From positions 1 through 64,000 of the forward strand of contig NZ_NIQA01000008.1 in the NCBI RefSeq assembly GCF_002236805.1: a stretch of 64,000 nucleotides of DNA. The letters are read 5' to 3'. Shown here piece by piece: positions 38,057 to 50,970 of this stretch (position 1 is the stretch's first letter; each line of letters opens with the position of its first letter). The translations under genes were made by a program, and so were the position numbers. The stretch is from Pusillimonas sp. T2. Lineage in GTDB: Bacteria; Pseudomonadota; Gammaproteobacteria; Burkholderiales; Burkholderiaceae_B. Under the pieces are notes generated by a model, which saw nothing but the letters and a program-made list of their open reading frames with translations, did no database searches and was not told the DNA's origin.

Positions 38057-38092
38057 AAAAAAGCCCGGGGTGTTAACACCCCGGGCTTTTTT
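38057..38092. terminator. bidirectional terminator between argF and argG
   Basis: A near-perfect palindrome, AAGCCCGGGGTGTT with its complement, flanked by an A-run on the left and a T-run on the right. It serves the convergent argF and argG genes from both sides. Confidence 0.95.
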
Positions 38093-38147
38093 ACGACGAT
38101 ATCAGTTTAGTAAAACGATACTTCCGGGGCGAAGCCCGGCGATACCC

Positions 38148-39524
<1,377 letters not shown>

Positions 39525-39545
39525 CTACACTGTATACCCATGACG

Positions 39546-40193
39546 CTACAGCAAAGGCGACATCCCCATGGGCGCAAGGTCGTCAGGCTGATCAACATCG
39601 CGCAAGACGCCGGCATGATCGACGGCCACCAGCACACGGGCAGGCAAATTAGCCTTGATGACCCGGCGGGCGCCCTCGTCGCCCTGCACCGCCTGCAAAG
39701 CGAAACGCCAGGACGCCCCCCACAATACCGGGTTGCCCGGCTGACCTTCGAAAACAGGCTGAAAAAACTGCGTCGCGGCCAACGACGGGTCTAGCCCGGC
39801 AGCTGCATCGTAAGCTTTAACCAGCGCGTTGATGACCCCGGTATCGACCTGCGGCATATCGCCCAGCATGATCAGTATGGGCGAATCGAGAGGCGTCATG
39901 TGGGCGGCCACCCTGACGGAAGCAGCCAGCCCTTCGGAAAAATGCGGGTTATCGGCAAAATCGACAGGCAAGCCGACCAGGGCCTGGCGTACGACATCGG
40001 ACTGATGCCCCAGGACAACAACCACACGATGACACAACGAAGCCAAGGCCTGATTAACGATGTGCCGCAGCATGGGCTGCCCCTGGTACGGTAACAACAG
40101 CTTATTGCTTGCGCCCATACGCCGACCTAGGCCGGCGGCAAGAACAACGGCCGTAACCAGAACTTTACCCTGCGAGTCGGGGTGTAGGCTCAT
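39546..40193 (-). CDS. MobA/MocA-like nucleotidyltransferase
   Basis: A 215-residue NTP transferase domain protein. The signature [20 protein letters not shown] matches MobA/MocA and related cytidylyl- or guanylyltransferases; [29 protein letters not shown] and the later [14 protein letters not shown] also fit the molybdenum-cofactor cytidylyltransferase-like group. The substrate is unknown: no molybdoenzyme or cofactor genes are adjacent. I chose the ATG at 40193, which lies inside the end of the chemoreceptor gene (29-base overlap), so translation may be coupled. Confidence 0.8.
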   Translation of the reverse strand: MSLHPDSQGKVLVTAVVLAAGLGRRMGASNKLLLPYQGQPMLRHIVNQALASLCHRVVVVLGHQSDVVRQALVGLPVDFADNPHFSEGLAASVRVAAHMTPLDSPILIMLGDMPQVDTGVINALVKAYDAAAGLDPSLAATQFFQPVFEGQPGNPVLWGASWRFALQAVQGDEGARRVIKANLPARVLVAVDHAGVLRDVDQPDDLAPMGMSPLL

Positions 40194-42243
40194 TAGCGTG
40201 TTGCGACATATCGATGACACGAGCTGCCGAATCGATGACGGCATCGCGTTTAAGTTTAAACACCGCCACCGCCTGCGCCAAGTGCTGCACCTGGGTTTCG
40301 AGCGAAGCGGCAGCCGACGCAGCTTCTTGAACCAAAGCGGCATTCTGCTGCGTCACGTCGTCCATTTGCACAACGGCCATATTAATTTGCTCGATACCGC
40401 TGGACTGCTCGTTGGAGGCCGAAGAAATTTCGGCCATGATGTCGGTTACACGCTTGACCGAGGTCACGATGTTGTTCATGGTCTCGCCAGCCTTTTTGAC
40501 CTGCAACGAACCGGCCTGCACTCGGCCTACCGAATCAGTAATAAGGTTCTTGATCTCTTTGGCCGCCTCGGCACTACGCAACGCCAGGCTGCGCACTTCG
40601 CCCGCCACCACCGCAAACCCCTTACCCTGCTCGCCCGCACGAGCGGCCTCGACCGCCGCATTCAAAGCCAGAATATTGGTCTGGAACGCAATGCCTTCGA
40701 TTACGGTCACGATGTCGGAAATCTTGCCGGAGCTGGCCGAGATATCGTCCATGGTCGTCACAACCTGGCCCACCACTTCACCACCTTGCAACGCCACGTC
40801 AGACGCGGTACGCGCCAATTGATTGGCCTGGACGGCGTTATCGGCATTTTGCTTGACGGTAGACGCCAGCTGCTCCATGCTGGCGGCCGTTTCTTGCAAC
40901 GATGCAGCCTGCTGCTCGGTACGACTGCTCAGATCGGTATTGCCACTAGAAATCTGCGCCGCACCCACACTGATTTCTTCGACGCTCTGGCGAACCGCCA
41001 ACACCGTGCTACTCAGGGCATTTTGCATCTGCTTCAGGCTGTCGAACAGCGCATGTACCTCGCTTTTGGAACGTGCTGGCACAGGCGGCAATTCGGCGCT
41101 TAGGTCGCCCTGCCCCACCCGCTGCATGGCGACAATCATTTGACGTACAGGGCGCAAGGTGACCGCGGCGCGCCAACCCACCAGCAACGCAATCAACAGC
41201 GCTCCAACCAGCATAATGACCATCTGCAATTTCAGGTCTTCGCGGCTGGCGGCCATAAATAGTTCGCTTTCGCCCTTGGCAAACAACAACCAGTTCCAGT
41301 TCTCGACCGATTGCCATGCCATCAGCGCTTCGCCACCATCCATTTGCAGGGCAACGCGTGAAAAGCCTTGAGGCTGGGCGAAATACTTGTTGAGTTCGAC
41401 CTCGTCGTCGGCTGGATAGCGCGATGCCAGATCGGCACCGGCCATTGCCCCGCCCCCGGCCACATAGTGCCACTTGCCACCGTCACCCGACTTTTCAAGG
41501 ATGGCAACCGAACCGAAATCTGCCACTTTTTGCGTGGCCACCCAGGCCAGCAGATTCTGGACGTCGGCATCGACATTGACACGTACCGTGAGACCACCAA
41601 AAACTTTACCGTCGGCAGTTACCAATGAACGGATGGCTATGGCGTACCACTGGCCATTGCGCTGGACCAGACCGGTATAGTCCTGGCCTTCGCTCAGGGT
41701 GCGCACCAGAAAATCATCGGCGGGAATAACGCTACCAATACGCGGCTGGCCGTTGTCGTCTTTCAGCAGTGTGGCCGCGCGAGCCCATTTGTCGCCCACT
41801 TTTACGATAATGGCCGGGTCAGCCCCTGTCATGCGGTTGATTTCTTCAAGCACCGCCGTATCGCCGTTAACCGTGATACCACCGGCCATGATACGAGGCG
41901 CGTAACCGATTTCGCCCGTGAACGCGTCTGAGTCTCCGAGCGTCGGCTCGCCACCCAACGCATCAATAAATGTAGGCATCAGATCAGACGCGCGACGCGA
42001 GGCAGAACGGAACACCAGTTGCAAAGACTGATCGACAGCGCTGAGTGCGGATTCCATTTCGCTTTGAACAGCAGCTCGGGCATTGTTCTGACTTTGCCAG
42101 CCCACCACCGCAGCCACAATAGCCATGACCGCCAACGTGGACAACAGCGCCGAGAACACAACCCGAAACGCTAAGCTTTGGCGACTGAACCAACCTGTGC
42201 CGACATTGACCTTTTTGCTATGCTTTGCCTTGCTGCTTGCCAT
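40165..42243 (-). CDS. methyl-accepting chemotaxis protein with double-Cache sensor
   Basis: A 692-residue transmembrane chemoreceptor. TM1 at about residues 28-48 ([20 protein letters not shown]); a large periplasmic Cache-type sensor (about 50-335); TM2 near [23 protein letters not shown] ([18 protein letters not shown]); then the cytoplasmic helical hairpin with the signaling tip [20 protein letters not shown] and [20 protein letters not shown]. Glutamine/glutamate pairs around [20 protein letters not shown] are probable methylation sites. No CheR-binding pentapeptide is seen at the C-terminus. The ligand is unknown. No che or flagellar genes are in the window. Confidence 0.92.
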   Translation of the reverse strand: MASSKAKHSKKVNVGTGWFSRQSLAFRVVFSALLSTLAVMAIVAAVVGWQSQNNARAAVQSEMESALSAVDQSLQLVFRSASRRASDLMPTFIDALGGEPTLGDSDAFTGEIGYAPRIMAGGITVNGDTAVLEEINRMTGADPAIIVKVGDKWARAATLLKDDNGQPRIGSVIPADDFLVRTLSEGQDYTGLVQRNGQWYAIAIRSLVTADGKVFGGLTVRVNVDADVQNLLAWVATQKVADFGSVAILEKSGDGGKWHYVAGGGAMAGADLASRYPADDEVELNKYFAQPQGFSRVALQMDGGEALMAWQSVENWNWLLFAKGESELFMAASREDLKLQMVIMLVGALLIALLVGWRAAVTLRPVRQMIVAMQRVGQGDLSAELPPVPARSKSEVHALFDSLKQMQNALSSTVLAVRQSVEEISVGAAQISSGNTDLSSRTEQQAASLQETAASMEQLASTVKQNADNAVQANQLARTASDVALQGGEVVGQVVTTMDDISASSGKISDIVTVIEGIAFQTNILALNAAVEAARAGEQGKGFAVVAGEVRSLALRSAEAAKEIKNLITDSVGRVQAGSLQVKKAGETMNNIVTSVKRVTDIMAEISSASNEQSSGIEQINMAVVQMDDVTQQNAALVQEAASAAASLETQVQHLAQAVAVFKLKRDAVIDSAARVIDMSQHANEPTPRLAG

Positions 42244-42307
42244 GATGTTGTTCCGTGCCAGTTAAAGCGACATGATGTTAAAAAGATTGCAGGATAGTAA
42301 CCGGACG

Positions 42308-42326
42308 TGACGTTTGATAAACGTCA
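42308..42326. promoter_or_regulatory. perfect palindrome between the chemoreceptor and codA genes
   Basis: TGACGTTT-GAT-AAACGTCA: eight-base arms with a three-base centre, 65 bases before the chemoreceptor start and about 157 before codA. The size and symmetry fit a dimeric repressor or activator site. No T-run follows. Confidence 0.45.
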
Positions 42327-42482
42327 AATACGAGTAAGAAAACCGTCGTATTCTTTATTTTTCAAGAATTTAAGGGTAAACACTTAGAGCCTGATCGCCC
42401 GTGCGCAACGACATAAATACGCGCATACACTTGAATTGCTTCTACCCGTACGCGCCGGTGTGCCCACCCCAAGGACAAATCC

Positions 42483-43781
42483 ATGAAGGTTTCCAACGCG
42501 CAACTGTATGGCCAAAATGGCTTGTGGGATATCGAGCTGGCTCATGGGGTCATACAAACCGTGACCCCGGCCAGCCGCGCCAAGCAAGAACCGTTACCCG
42601 CCATTGCCGAGCAGCTCGACGCGACTTGTATCGACGCCAAAGGCGCACTGGTTATTCCACCTTACGTCGAGCCGCATATCCATCTTGATGCCACGCAAAC
42701 GGCAGGCCAGCCCCGATGGAATCAGTCGGGTACGTTATTTGAGGGCATTGCCTGCTGGGCAGAACGCAAAGCGCAGCTCACCATCGACGACGTCAAGCAA
42801 CGCGCCTGGCACACCCTCAAATGGCAGATCGCAAACGGCATCTTGCATGTCCGAACGCACGTCGACGTCTCCGACCCCACGCTCACTGCCCTTAAGGCCA
42901 TGCTCGAGGTTCGCAGCGAAATCGCCCCATGGCTCGACCTGCAAATCGTCGCCTTCCCGCAAGAAGGAATATTGTCTTACCCCAATGGTGAGGCGTTGCT
43001 CGAGGAGGCCCTGAAATTGGGCGCAGACGTCGTCGGCGCAATCCCCCACTTCGAATTCACACGCGAATATGGTGTCGAGTCCCTGCACAAGGCGGTGGCG
43101 CTGGCCTGTCGCTACGACCGGCCGGTCGACGTTCATTGCGACGAAACGGACGACGAGCAGTCGCGGTTTCTTGAAACCCTGGCCATGCTCGCTCATCGTG
43201 AAGGTCTGGGGGCCCGCGTCACGGCCAGCCACACCACGGCCATGCACAGCTACAACGGCGCCTACACCTCACGCCTGATGCGTCTGCTAGCCCTGTCAAA
43301 AATCAATTTTGTCTCAAACCCGCTGGTAAACATCCATTTGCAAGGCCGATTCGACACCTATCCAAAACGGCGGGGGCTGACGCGCGTCGACGAACTCATG
43401 TCCCATGGTCTGAACATGTGCTTCGGGCATGACGACGTGTTCGACCCCTGGTACCCGCTGGGCACGGCCAACTTGCTTCAGGTACTGCACATGGGCATGC
43501 ATGCCACCCAAATGATGGGGTACGAACAACTTGAACAGGGGCTTGACCTGGTGACGCGTAACGCCGCCATCACGCTGGGCCTTGAAGGCTACGGACTGGC
43601 GCCGGGCAACGCCGCAAACCTGGTTATTCTGCCGGCAACCAGCGGATTTGATGCCTTACGAAGACAAGTCCCCGCGCAATATGTCATCCGGCAGGGCAAA
43701 GTGATTGCCCACACGCAGCCCAGTCAAACACAGATCTGGCTGGGTACCGCTGAGCCGGTCGATTATGGGCAAATGCGCTAA
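42483..43781 (+). CDS. codA: cytosine deaminase CodA-like amidohydrolase
   Basis: A 432-residue amidohydrolase that matches E. coli cytosine deaminase (427 residues), converting cytosine to uracil and ammonia. Metal and catalytic residues in order: HIHLD (first two histidines), [12 protein letters not shown] (His and catalytic Glu), [13 protein letters not shown] (His) and [15 protein letters not shown] (Asp). The companion permease gene codB is absent. A related role on isoguanine, or on other pyrimidine derivatives, cannot be excluded. Confidence 0.88.
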   Translation: MKVSNAQLYGQNGLWDIELAHGVIQTVTPASRAKQEPLPAIAEQLDATCIDAKGALVIPPYVEPHIHLDATQTAGQPRWNQSGTLFEGIACWAERKAQLTIDDVKQRAWHTLKWQIANGILHVRTHVDVSDPTLTALKAMLEVRSEIAPWLDLQIVAFPQEGILSYPNGEALLEEALKLGADVVGAIPHFEFTREYGVESLHKAVALACRYDRPVDVHCDETDDEQSRFLETLAMLAHREGLGARVTASHTTAMHSYNGAYTSRLMRLLALSKINFVSNPLVNIHLQGRFDTYPKRRGLTRVDELMSHGLNMCFGHDDVFDPWYPLGTANLLQVLHMGMHATQMMGYEQLEQGLDLVTRNAAITLGLEGYGLAPGNAANLVILPATSGFDALRRQVPAQYVIRQGKVIAHTQPSQTQIWLGTAEPVDYGQMR

Positions 43782-43830
43782 ATGTAAGCAATCCGACCAG
43801 GGCTAAACACGCCGACCGTACCGACCAACA

Positions 43831-44634
43831 TTAGACACAACAGCGATCATACGCTTCGCGCACAGCCTCGACGCCATACTGGCGTTCAAGCCGGCGCACA
43901 ATGAAATGACCGCGCGCCATGTCCTGGAAGTGGCTCATGAACAGCGTATTGATGGCCGCACCGCCGGCTGCGCCAATGGCGGGAATAGCTTGTGCAGCTG
44001 CCTTTTCGGTGACCTGAATGCCAAAACGCTTGGCCACCCGAGCAATCAGCTTGACCATCATCGGGGCCCCTTGGTCGGCCAGGCCCTTTTCGGCAATGTA
44101 CTTACCGGCTTCGGTCACCGACTGAGCCAGAGCGGCGCGTACCGCAAAATAGCCGCTTTCGGCGCTGTCGTCGGCGGCCGTCCTGCCCCCCAGAGCAAAT
44201 ACCTCGATACAGGCGCGACGCGTGTCTTCGTGAGAAATGGATTCGCCGTGACCACGCGCGATGTCAGCCACAGAGCGCAGCATAATCGTAGTGGATACGG
44301 GCAGCTCGATGGCAATGGCGCCTAAACCAAAAAAGCCCCCAACCCCGCCGGATACCGCTACCCCGACCTTATGCCAACGGTTCGAGGGGTTGCGGCCAGG
44401 CTGGTCTCTCAAGGTGTACAGCGCCGCATTGGCCGCCTGCGTCAGCGCCTTCTGGGTCACATCACCGATCTGGCGCGACCACGATGCCGGCAAACGGGCC
44501 AAGCCTTTTTCTATCGGCATGCCGATAACCCCCGTAATGCGGGAGGCTAAACCGGGGTGTTCAAGCAAGTTTTTGGCCTGTTGCAAATCGGCCAGATCGT
44601 CTGGAGCAAACATAGAAGCCAAGTTTTGATGCAT
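43831..44634 (-). CDS. EcsC-family protein
   Basis: A 267-residue protein of the EcsC family, named after the Bacillus ecsABC locus but of unknown function. Recognisable parts: RWHKVGVAVSGGVGGFFGLG, AIAIELPVSTTIMLRSVADI and ARGHGESISHEDTRRACIEV. Glycine/alanine-rich segments (GVGGFFGLGAIAIELPVSTT; AIPAIGAAGGAAINTLF) could insert in or lie on a membrane. No ecsAB-like ABC transporter genes are nearby. It is convergent with codA and lies 64 bases downstream of the diguanylate cyclase gene on the same strand. Confidence 0.82.
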   Translation of the reverse strand: MHQNLASMFAPDDLADLQQAKNLLEHPGLASRITGVIGMPIEKGLARLPASWSRQIGDVTQKALTQAANAALYTLRDQPGRNPSNRWHKVGVAVSGGVGGFFGLGAIAIELPVSTTIMLRSVADIARGHGESISHEDTRRACIEVFALGGRTAADDSAESGYFAVRAALAQSVTEAGKYIAEKGLADQGAPMMVKLIARVAKRFGIQVTEKAAAQAIPAIGAAGGAAINTLFMSHFQDMARGHFIVRRLERQYGVEAVREAYDRCCV

Positions 44635-44698
44635 AAAAGCATAGCTTAGCGTGTTGCCCCGTAAAAAGCACCGATGCTACCCTGCAGGCAATACATAC

Positions 44699-47600
44699 TT
44701 ACAGCGCAACAACACGATTGCGACCCTGGCGCTTGGCTTCGTAAAGGGCCTCGTCTGCACGCTGAAACAGCATTGCCGCCTCTGCAGGGTCTTGCAACAC
44801 CATGGCGGTACAACCTAAGCTGATACTGACATGAGGCGCGACGGGCGAGAACTCGTGCGGCAAAGCCAGCTTGCGTACGGCATCGCATAATCGCTGAGCT
44901 ACAGCACGGGCCTGGCCAAGATCGGTTTCCGGCAAAATGGCCGCGAACTCTTCGCCCCCGTATCGGGCCAATAAATCGCCAGGGCGGTTCACGGCCTTGC
45001 GCAGCGCTGTCGCTACCTTGATAAGACACTCATCGCCGCGGCCGTGGCCGTAGTTGTCGTTGTACGGCTTGAAGAAGTCAATATCAATCATCACAAGGGC
45101 CATGGGCAAGCCATTACGACTTAACCGGCTGGCTTCGCGCGCCAATGTCAGGTCGAAACTGCGGCGGTTGGCAATTTGGGTAAGCCCGTCGATATGCGAC
45201 ATTTCCTCGAGCATGTCAGCCTTGGCCTTGAGCCGCACCTGATTGCGGATACGCGCCCGCACAATAGGCAGATGGAATGGCTTGGTAATGTAGTCGACAG
45301 CCCCCAAATTGAGCCCTTGCTCTTCCTCGACGGCCTCTGTCAGGGCGCTGACAAAGATAATCGGAATCGACTGGGTCGCCGGATTATTCTTCAGGGCACG
45401 ACACACCGCGTAACCGTCCATACCGGGCATCATGATGTCCAGCAGGATCAAGTCGGGCGGGTGATCGCCCTGCGCAATGGCCAGTGCCTTCTCACCTTTA
45501 CCCGCAACCTGAATAACATAATCGTCTTTCAAATAGTTGGCGAGCATTTTGACGTTAGCGGGCACGTCGTCGACGATCAGCAAGGTCTTGCGCTCGTCGC
45601 CGGGCGTACTCATCGCCACGGCGAGCTCGGCCGGCCGTTCGGACATGGCCTCAAGCCAAGCCGCCAGCACCTCGCTCAAGGTCTGGACATCAAACGGCTT
45701 GCCTAAATGAGCGTCCATACCTGCAGCCAGCGCTCGATCAAGGTCTTCCACCAGACCCGCCGCCGTCATGGCGATAATGGGTACGGCTTCGTCCAGGTTT
45801 CTGATCTGCCGCGCCGCCTCGTAGCCGTCCATAACCGGCATTTGGATGTCCATCAGAACCGCATCGAATTGACCTTCTTTAAAGCACTCGACAGCTTCGA
45901 CGCCATTTGCCGCCGAGACGGCTTGCAACCCCAGCCGTGCAAGCTGCGACATCGTGACCTCGCGGTTAATCTCGTTATCGTCCACAACCAAGACCCGCTG
46001 TCCGGCAAACCGGCCCGCCACAACCGCAGACGTCTCGTCCAGACCCGATCGACGCAATTGCTCGAACATATCGCGCAGTCGTGCGCGCAGAACCGGCTTG
46101 GGCAATACAGGAAAGTCATCTTCGGGCAACATACTGGCTTGAGCAATGGCCTCGGTGCCCGCAAGCACAAACCAGGGCTCAGTCTTGTTTCGGGCGCGGT
46201 ACAAATGACGCAAACGGCGTAAAGTGTTCAGTCCGGTTAGCGGTGCCAACGACCAGTCGACAATCACAATATCGAAAATGCCGCCGGTCTCGAGACGAGC
46301 CGCAATCAGCTCAATTGCCTGCTCACCGCTTTCGACTGTGTCGACAACGGCGCCCCATGCCGCCAACAGCTCTGTTAACGCCTCTTGTGCCCGCGCATCA
46401 TCCTCAACCACGAGCACATGACACGGCTCAGATCCGCAGGGCGGTTGGTCGGGCACAGCTTGTATTGCCGGATCCAGTGAAAAAGCCAGCTCGAAACTGA
46501 ATTGCGACCCCTCGTTCAAGCGGCTTCGGGCATTGATGCCGCCACCCCCCATCAACTGCACCAAAGCTTGACTGACCGGCAGCCCCAGCCCCGCTCCGCT
46601 GTACCGCCGCGTATTAGACGAATCTAATTGCGAAAAAGGCTTGAATAAATAAGGCAACTGGTCATTTTCGATACCCGGGCCGCTGTCTGAAACGTCGAAT
46701 CGAAGCCAGGCCTGTCTGCCCTCGCGCCGAACCAAGCTTACGCCGGCCGCGACATAACCTTGTTCGGTAAACTTGACGGCATTACCCACCAGCTTCATCA
46801 GCACTTGGGCCAGCCGCAACGGATCACCCGTCAGCCCGGCCGGAATGTCCGGGTCGACACGCAGCACCAATTCGAGGCGTTTGTCGGATGCCGGGCGCGC
46901 AAACATCGCGGCGAGTTGCTCGAAGACATCATCTACCTGAAACGGCTGCAGCTTGATCTGCAAATCGCGGCTATCCAGCTGCGAGTAATCAAGAATGTCG
47001 TCAACCATCAGCAGTAACGCGCGCGCCGCCTGCCTGACCTGCTCGGTGCGCCGATGCTGCAACGGTGACTGCGATTCGCCCAATTGCAGGTCAGCCATAC
47101 CGATAATGGCGTTCAAGGGGGTACGAAGTTCGTGGCTCATGTTGGCTAGAAAAGCCGATTTTGCGCGGTTCGCAGCATCTGCCTGCACCTTGGCATCTCG
47201 CAACTCAAGATTCTGATGCGCTTGATGACCCATCAACCGGTTAAAGGCGTGCACCAGTTGCCCCACTTCATCAGGCTTGGCGACCTCGAGCGTCGTCGAG
47301 TCGCGCGTGCCTTCAATCATGGCCTGAACATCAGTTGCCGCGATTTCGAGGGGCCGAAGCTGACGACGGATATACACGGCCACGCACGCACCCGCCCCTA
47401 TCGTCAGCAAGCCGGTAAGTAACGCCAGCTTAAGCAATAAAGCATGCACCGGCGCCAGGGCTAGGTCGGTAGGCAAGGTATGCACGACCAACCAGTCCAT
47501 CATCTTGAGTGGCCGCGCTGAATAAATGACACGTTCTCCAAGCGGCGACCGAGCCACGCCCTGCAAATGCCCCGCCATTATCTGCGAAACCAATCCATTA

Positions 47601-48301
47601 TCATGCAACGCATCCAGAGGCTGCAGGGCCAGTTCAGCAAGGGTTGACGCCACAACCACCTTGCGCTCAAGGTCTAGTACAAACAACTGACCGCCATGGC
47701 TCAGTTGTTTGGTTGACACCTGGGTCAACAGATTGTCTCTGGTCAGCCGGGTCACGCCAAAAACCATACCCAACAAACTGCGGTCGCCCGACAAAATGGG
47801 CACGGCAATGACAAATACCGGCTCGGCAGTCGCCCCACCAATAACCGGTGGCGATATCACCGGCACCTTATCGCGTAGCACTCGCTGGAAATGCGCCCGG
47901 CCCGACAGGTCCCGGCCGACCCGGCCGGGCCGCGTGGGAGAATCGATAAGGACCACCCCGTTCTCATCGGTGATGACAAGCCCGTTATTAAACGCTGAGC
48001 GCAACATCACTCGACTATCGAGCGCCGTGCGCAATTCGGACACGTCACGCAAGGCATTTCCGTCGTGCAGTAACTGCGAAAACACAACAAGCGCCTCTCG
48101 GCGGTCAGCCAGCCCTTGGTCGATACGCTCAGCCACAAGATCCGTCGTGGACTCTTCATGAACCAATAACTGTGCCCGATTATCTTGGTAAACGAAATAA
48201 CCGACCGACAACAGCGAACAGAGCGCGGTGATGCCAATGACCCACAGCATGGCCAACGTCAGCCGCCGCACCAGCGAGGACCTGACTCGAAAAGCCGACA
48301 T
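44699..48301 (-). CDS. membrane hybrid histidine kinase with three receiver domains and a GGDEF output
   Basis: A 1200-residue signaling protein. Order: TM1 (14-38), periplasmic Cache-like sensor (40-285), TM2 (288-311), HAMP (312-365), HisKA with phospho-His390 ([10 protein letters not shown]), HATPase (about 490-610), receiver 1 (Asp682), receiver 2 (Asp818, [10 protein letters not shown]), receiver 3 (Asp955, [10 protein letters not shown]), GGDEF domain (1036-1200) with active GGEEF at 1115-1119 and an RxxD inhibitory site (RPGD, 1106-1109). It can therefore link phosphorelay to cyclic di-GMP synthesis in one chain. I chose the ATG at 48301, preceded by a GGGAG-like site and four bases after the neighbouring kinase gene; a longer start would lie inside that gene. 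Confidence 0.9.
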   Translation of the reverse strand: MSAFRVRSSLVRRLTLAMLWVIGITALCSLLSVGYFVYQDNRAQLLVHEESTTDLVAERIDQGLADRREALVVFSQLLHDGNALRDVSELRTALDSRVMLRSAFNNGLVITDENGVVLIDSPTRPGRVGRDLSGRAHFQRVLRDKVPVISPPVIGGATAEPVFVIAVPILSGDRSLLGMVFGVTRLTRDNLLTQVSTKQLSHGGQLFVLDLERKVVVASTLAELALQPLDALHDNGLVSQIMAGHLQGVARSPLGERVIYSARPLKMMDWLVVHTLPTDLALAPVHALLLKLALLTGLLTIGAGACVAVYIRRQLRPLEIAATDVQAMIEGTRDSTTLEVAKPDEVGQLVHAFNRLMGHQAHQNLELRDAKVQADAANRAKSAFLANMSHELRTPLNAIIGMADLQLGESQSPLQHRRTEQVRQAARALLLMVDDILDYSQLDSRDLQIKLQPFQVDDVFEQLAAMFARPASDKRLELVLRVDPDIPAGLTGDPLRLAQVLMKLVGNAVKFTEQGYVAAGVSLVRREGRQAWLRFDVSDSGPGIENDQLPYLFKPFSQLDSSNTRRYSGAGLGLPVSQALVQLMGGGGINARSRLNEGSQFSFELAFSLDPAIQAVPDQPPCGSEPCHVLVVEDDARAQEALTELLAAWGAVVDTVESGEQAIELIAARLETGGIFDIVIVDWSLAPLTGLNTLRRLRHLYRARNKTEPWFVLAGTEAIAQASMLPEDDFPVLPKPVLRARLRDMFEQLRRSGLDETSAVVAGRFAGQRVLVVDDNEINREVTMSQLARLGLQAVSAANGVEAVECFKEGQFDAVLMDIQMPVMDGYEAARQIRNLDEAVPIIAMTAAGLVEDLDRALAAGMDAHLGKPFDVQTLSEVLAAWLEAMSERPAELAVAMSTPGDERKTLLIVDDVPANVKMLANYLKDDYVIQVAGKGEKALAIAQGDHPPDLILLDIMMPGMDGYAVCRALKNNPATQSIPIIFVSALTEAVEEEQGLNLGAVDYITKPFHLPIVRARIRNQVRLKAKADMLEEMSHIDGLTQIANRRSFDLTLAREASRLSRNGLPMALVMIDIDFFKPYNDNYGHGRGDECLIKVATALRKAVNRPGDLLARYGGEEFAAILPETDLGQARAVAQRLCDAVRKLALPHEFSPVAPHVSISLGCTAMVLQDPAEAAMLFQRADEALYEAKRQGRNRVVAL

Positions 48302-48305
48302 GGCG

Positions 48306-50900
48306 CTACCCTGCTCCCAGCTCGCGACGCAAGGCCGCCAACGCTTCGGCCGCCGCATCAAAATCCAGCCCGTCAAGTGCCGACTCAAGTGGCGGCCAGA
48401 AGGTTTGCCTCAACGTCGTTGGCAAACATGCGGCAATATCAGCCAACGTTTCCTCACTGATAAACTGGCTTGACGCAATCGCGGCCGACAAAGCCTGCAA
48501 CCTGAACATAAGCGGCCGCGTGTCTATTGGCCCGGTATTGAGCTGCTGCCACTCAGCGGGCTCTGCTGGGTCTGAGAGATACGCGGCTATTTGGTCCGAC
48601 AACTGCAACCGCAAGGTTTCGAAAGAATCGATCAGCGTCGGCGCAGGCACCTTGCGCTGTTTCAGGTGCCGGTCGATATCGCCGGCCAGTACGGCCAGCT
48701 CTTCCAGGGCAAGATTGCCCGCCACACCTTTTAAACTATGCACCAGGCTTTGCGCAACGACAAATTCCGCGGCGGTGCTTTTGGCGTCCAACCCAAGCAA
48801 GATTGTGACCAGCCGACCGTAATGTCGGTCGAGTTGCTCTGAAAACTGGGCGAGCAATTTACGATACAGCGTCGCGTTCCCCATCAGACGATCAATCGCG
48901 GCCTGGACATGCAGGTAATCGGTATGATCATCGCGCGGCGGCGATACTGCCGCCATCTGGCCTGAACCCCCGAAGTCGATCGCCCCGTGTCCCAACCAGC
49001 GAGCCAGCGTGTCATATAAATCGGCCGACTCAACAGGCTTGACCAAATACGCGTCAAAGCCCGCTGCCACGCTGCGGACACGATCGTTTTGCGTTGTAGC
49101 CGCCGTCAGCGCAATCACCGGCACACTCAGGCCTCGCGCGCGCATACTGCGCGCAACCGCAAAGCCGTCGATATACGGTAAACCAATATCCAAAATAACT
49201 GCATCGAAGACCTGAGTGTCGATCAGCTTCAACGCCTCGGGCCCGCTAGCGGCACACACGACGGACAACCCAAACTGAACCAGCTGTGCAGACTCGATTT
49301 CCTGACTGATCGGGTCATCCTCGATGAGCAGTACCCGCCCCGCCAGCGCACGTACTGTCAACTGACCAAAAGTTGTGTCGATAGGTTCGGGCAACGGCAA
49401 CTGACCGCGTCGCAACGGCAACACAAAGCTGAAGGTTGCACCCTCACCCGGACGACTGTCGATATGAATGTTGTCCCCGCCCATGGCACTTACCAGGCGC
49501 TGACAAATGGCCAAACCAAGCCCAGACCCGCCATAGTCCCGACTGATGGTGCTGTCAGCCTGAATAAAAGCCTTGAACAAGCGGTCGTGCTGACCACCGG
49601 CAACGCCTATCCCCGTATCCGACACCGAGAACTTCAACCACTCGGTATCATCCTGCCGGCGCACGACATCGACATGCAATTCAACGCCCCCGCGTGCCGT
49701 GAACTTCAGCGCATTGCTCAGCAAATTCTGCAACACCTGACGCAGGCGCAATTCATCGCCTTCGTAAACGTTCAGGGTGACCTCATCGGCAAACACCCTA
49801 AGGTCAAGCCCCTTGTCGTCGGCAAGGGGCTGGAACAAGCTCACGACCGCATTGACGACGTTTGCGGGTGAAAACGGGCGCGACGCAATATCCAGTTTTT
49901 GGGCGTCTATTTTTGACATGTCGAGCACGTTGTTAAGCAACGTCAACAAATGCCTGGACGACTGGTTAATCTGGCGCAATGTCTGGTGAAGAGTCGTGAC
50001 CTCGGTGGCCTGCAGGCCCATCTGACTTAAACCGATCAACCCAGACAGTGGTGTGCGTATTTCGTGGCTGAGGTGTGCCAGGAAGACCGATTTCGCCTGG
50101 TTCGCCATCTCGGCCTCTTGCCTGGCCAGCTCGACCGCATGCTGCGCCTCGATGGTGCTGTCTATGGGCACGTGTGTGCCCAACATGATCAGGGGTCGCT
50201 GTTCATTGTCGTAAGCCGTGACCTTGCCGCGCGACTCAAGCCAGGTCCAGCCGCCCTCTGCGTTTCTAAGTCGAAACCCGACCTGAAAACTTTGATTGAC
50301 ATGTTTTAGCGGCCCCACACGTGAAAAGGCCTCGGGCGCGTCATCGGGATGCATGAGCGACCTGAACACCTCGAGGGTCATGGGAAACGACTGCGGCGCG
50401 TAACCCAGCTGACTATAAGCCTCATCAGACCAATTGACCTCGTTCGTGTGAAGGTCCCATCGCCACAGACCCGTATTCGAGGCTTCCATGGTCAACAGAA
50501 AACTGGCCTGCATTTCGGCCAGTGTGGCCTCTTGCTGCTTTCGACTCGTAATATCGAAGATATACCCGTACCATAGCGTTGCGCCGTCGGCGAGCCGCTG
50601 CGGCGTAGACTCGCCGCTGACCCAACGCACAGGCTGCCCTGGGCAACAAACGCGATACTCGGCCCGCCATAGTTCAAGCGTGCGTGCCGACGCCAGAATG
50701 CTTTCGCGAACCCGCGGTAAATCGTCAGGGTGCAGCAGCGCCAGCACTTTACTTGCATCGGCCACCACTTCTTCAGGGCTGACACCGTAAATGTCACGCA
50801 TCCCCCTGCTGGCATAAGGAAACGCCATACGTCCATCGGGATACATGACGAACTCATACAAGACCCCGGGCACATGATCGGCCAAACGGTTCAACGGCAT
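48306..50900 (-). CDS. cytosolic hybrid histidine kinase PAS-PAS-HK-REC-HPt
   Basis: An 864-residue soluble protein with no membrane segment. Two PAS domains (about 5-120 and 130-250, each followed by a PAC-like part, for example [14 protein letters not shown]), HisKA with His279 ([11 protein letters not shown]), HATPase (about 380-500), receiver with Asp571 ([13 protein letters not shown]), HPt with His721 ([10 protein letters not shown]), and a C-terminal helical segment (about 790-864). It has every phosphorelay module but no DNA-binding output. It lies four bases upstream of the membrane kinase gene on the same strand, so the two are one transcript and probable partners. Confidence 0.9.
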   Translation of the reverse strand: MPLNRLADHVPGVLYEFVMYPDGRMAFPYASRGMRDIYGVSPEEVVADASKVLALLHPDDLPRVRESILASARTLELWRAEYRVCCPGQPVRWVSGESTPQRLADGATLWYGYIFDITSRKQQEATLAEMQASFLLTMEASNTGLWRWDLHTNEVNWSDEAYSQLGYAPQSFPMTLEVFRSLMHPDDAPEAFSRVGPLKHVNQSFQVGFRLRNAEGGWTWLESRGKVTAYDNEQRPLIMLGTHVPIDSTIEAQHAVELARQEAEMANQAKSVFLAHLSHEIRTPLSGLIGLSQMGLQATEVTTLHQTLRQINQSSRHLLTLLNNVLDMSKIDAQKLDIASRPFSPANVVNAVVSLFQPLADDKGLDLRVFADEVTLNVYEGDELRLRQVLQNLLSNALKFTARGGVELHVDVVRRQDDTEWLKFSVSDTGIGVAGGQHDRLFKAFIQADSTISRDYGGSGLGLAICQRLVSAMGGDNIHIDSRPGEGATFSFVLPLRRGQLPLPEPIDTTFGQLTVRALAGRVLLIEDDPISQEIESAQLVQFGLSVVCAASGPEALKLIDTQVFDAVILDIGLPYIDGFAVARSMRARGLSVPVIALTAATTQNDRVRSVAAGFDAYLVKPVESADLYDTLARWLGHGAIDFGGSGQMAAVSPPRDDHTDYLHVQAAIDRLMGNATLYRKLLAQFSEQLDRHYGRLVTILLGLDAKSTAAEFVVAQSLVHSLKGVAGNLALEELAVLAGDIDRHLKQRKVPAPTLIDSFETLRLQLSDQIAAYLSDPAEPAEWQQLNTGPIDTRPLMFRLQALSAAIASSQFISEETLADIAACLPTTLRQTFWPPLESALDGLDFDAAAEALAALRRELGAG

Positions 50901-50970
50901 TAAAAACCCTGCTTATAGGTAGAGATATAAGCGGATTCTATTACACGGCACCAGAATGAGCCGTGTGAAT

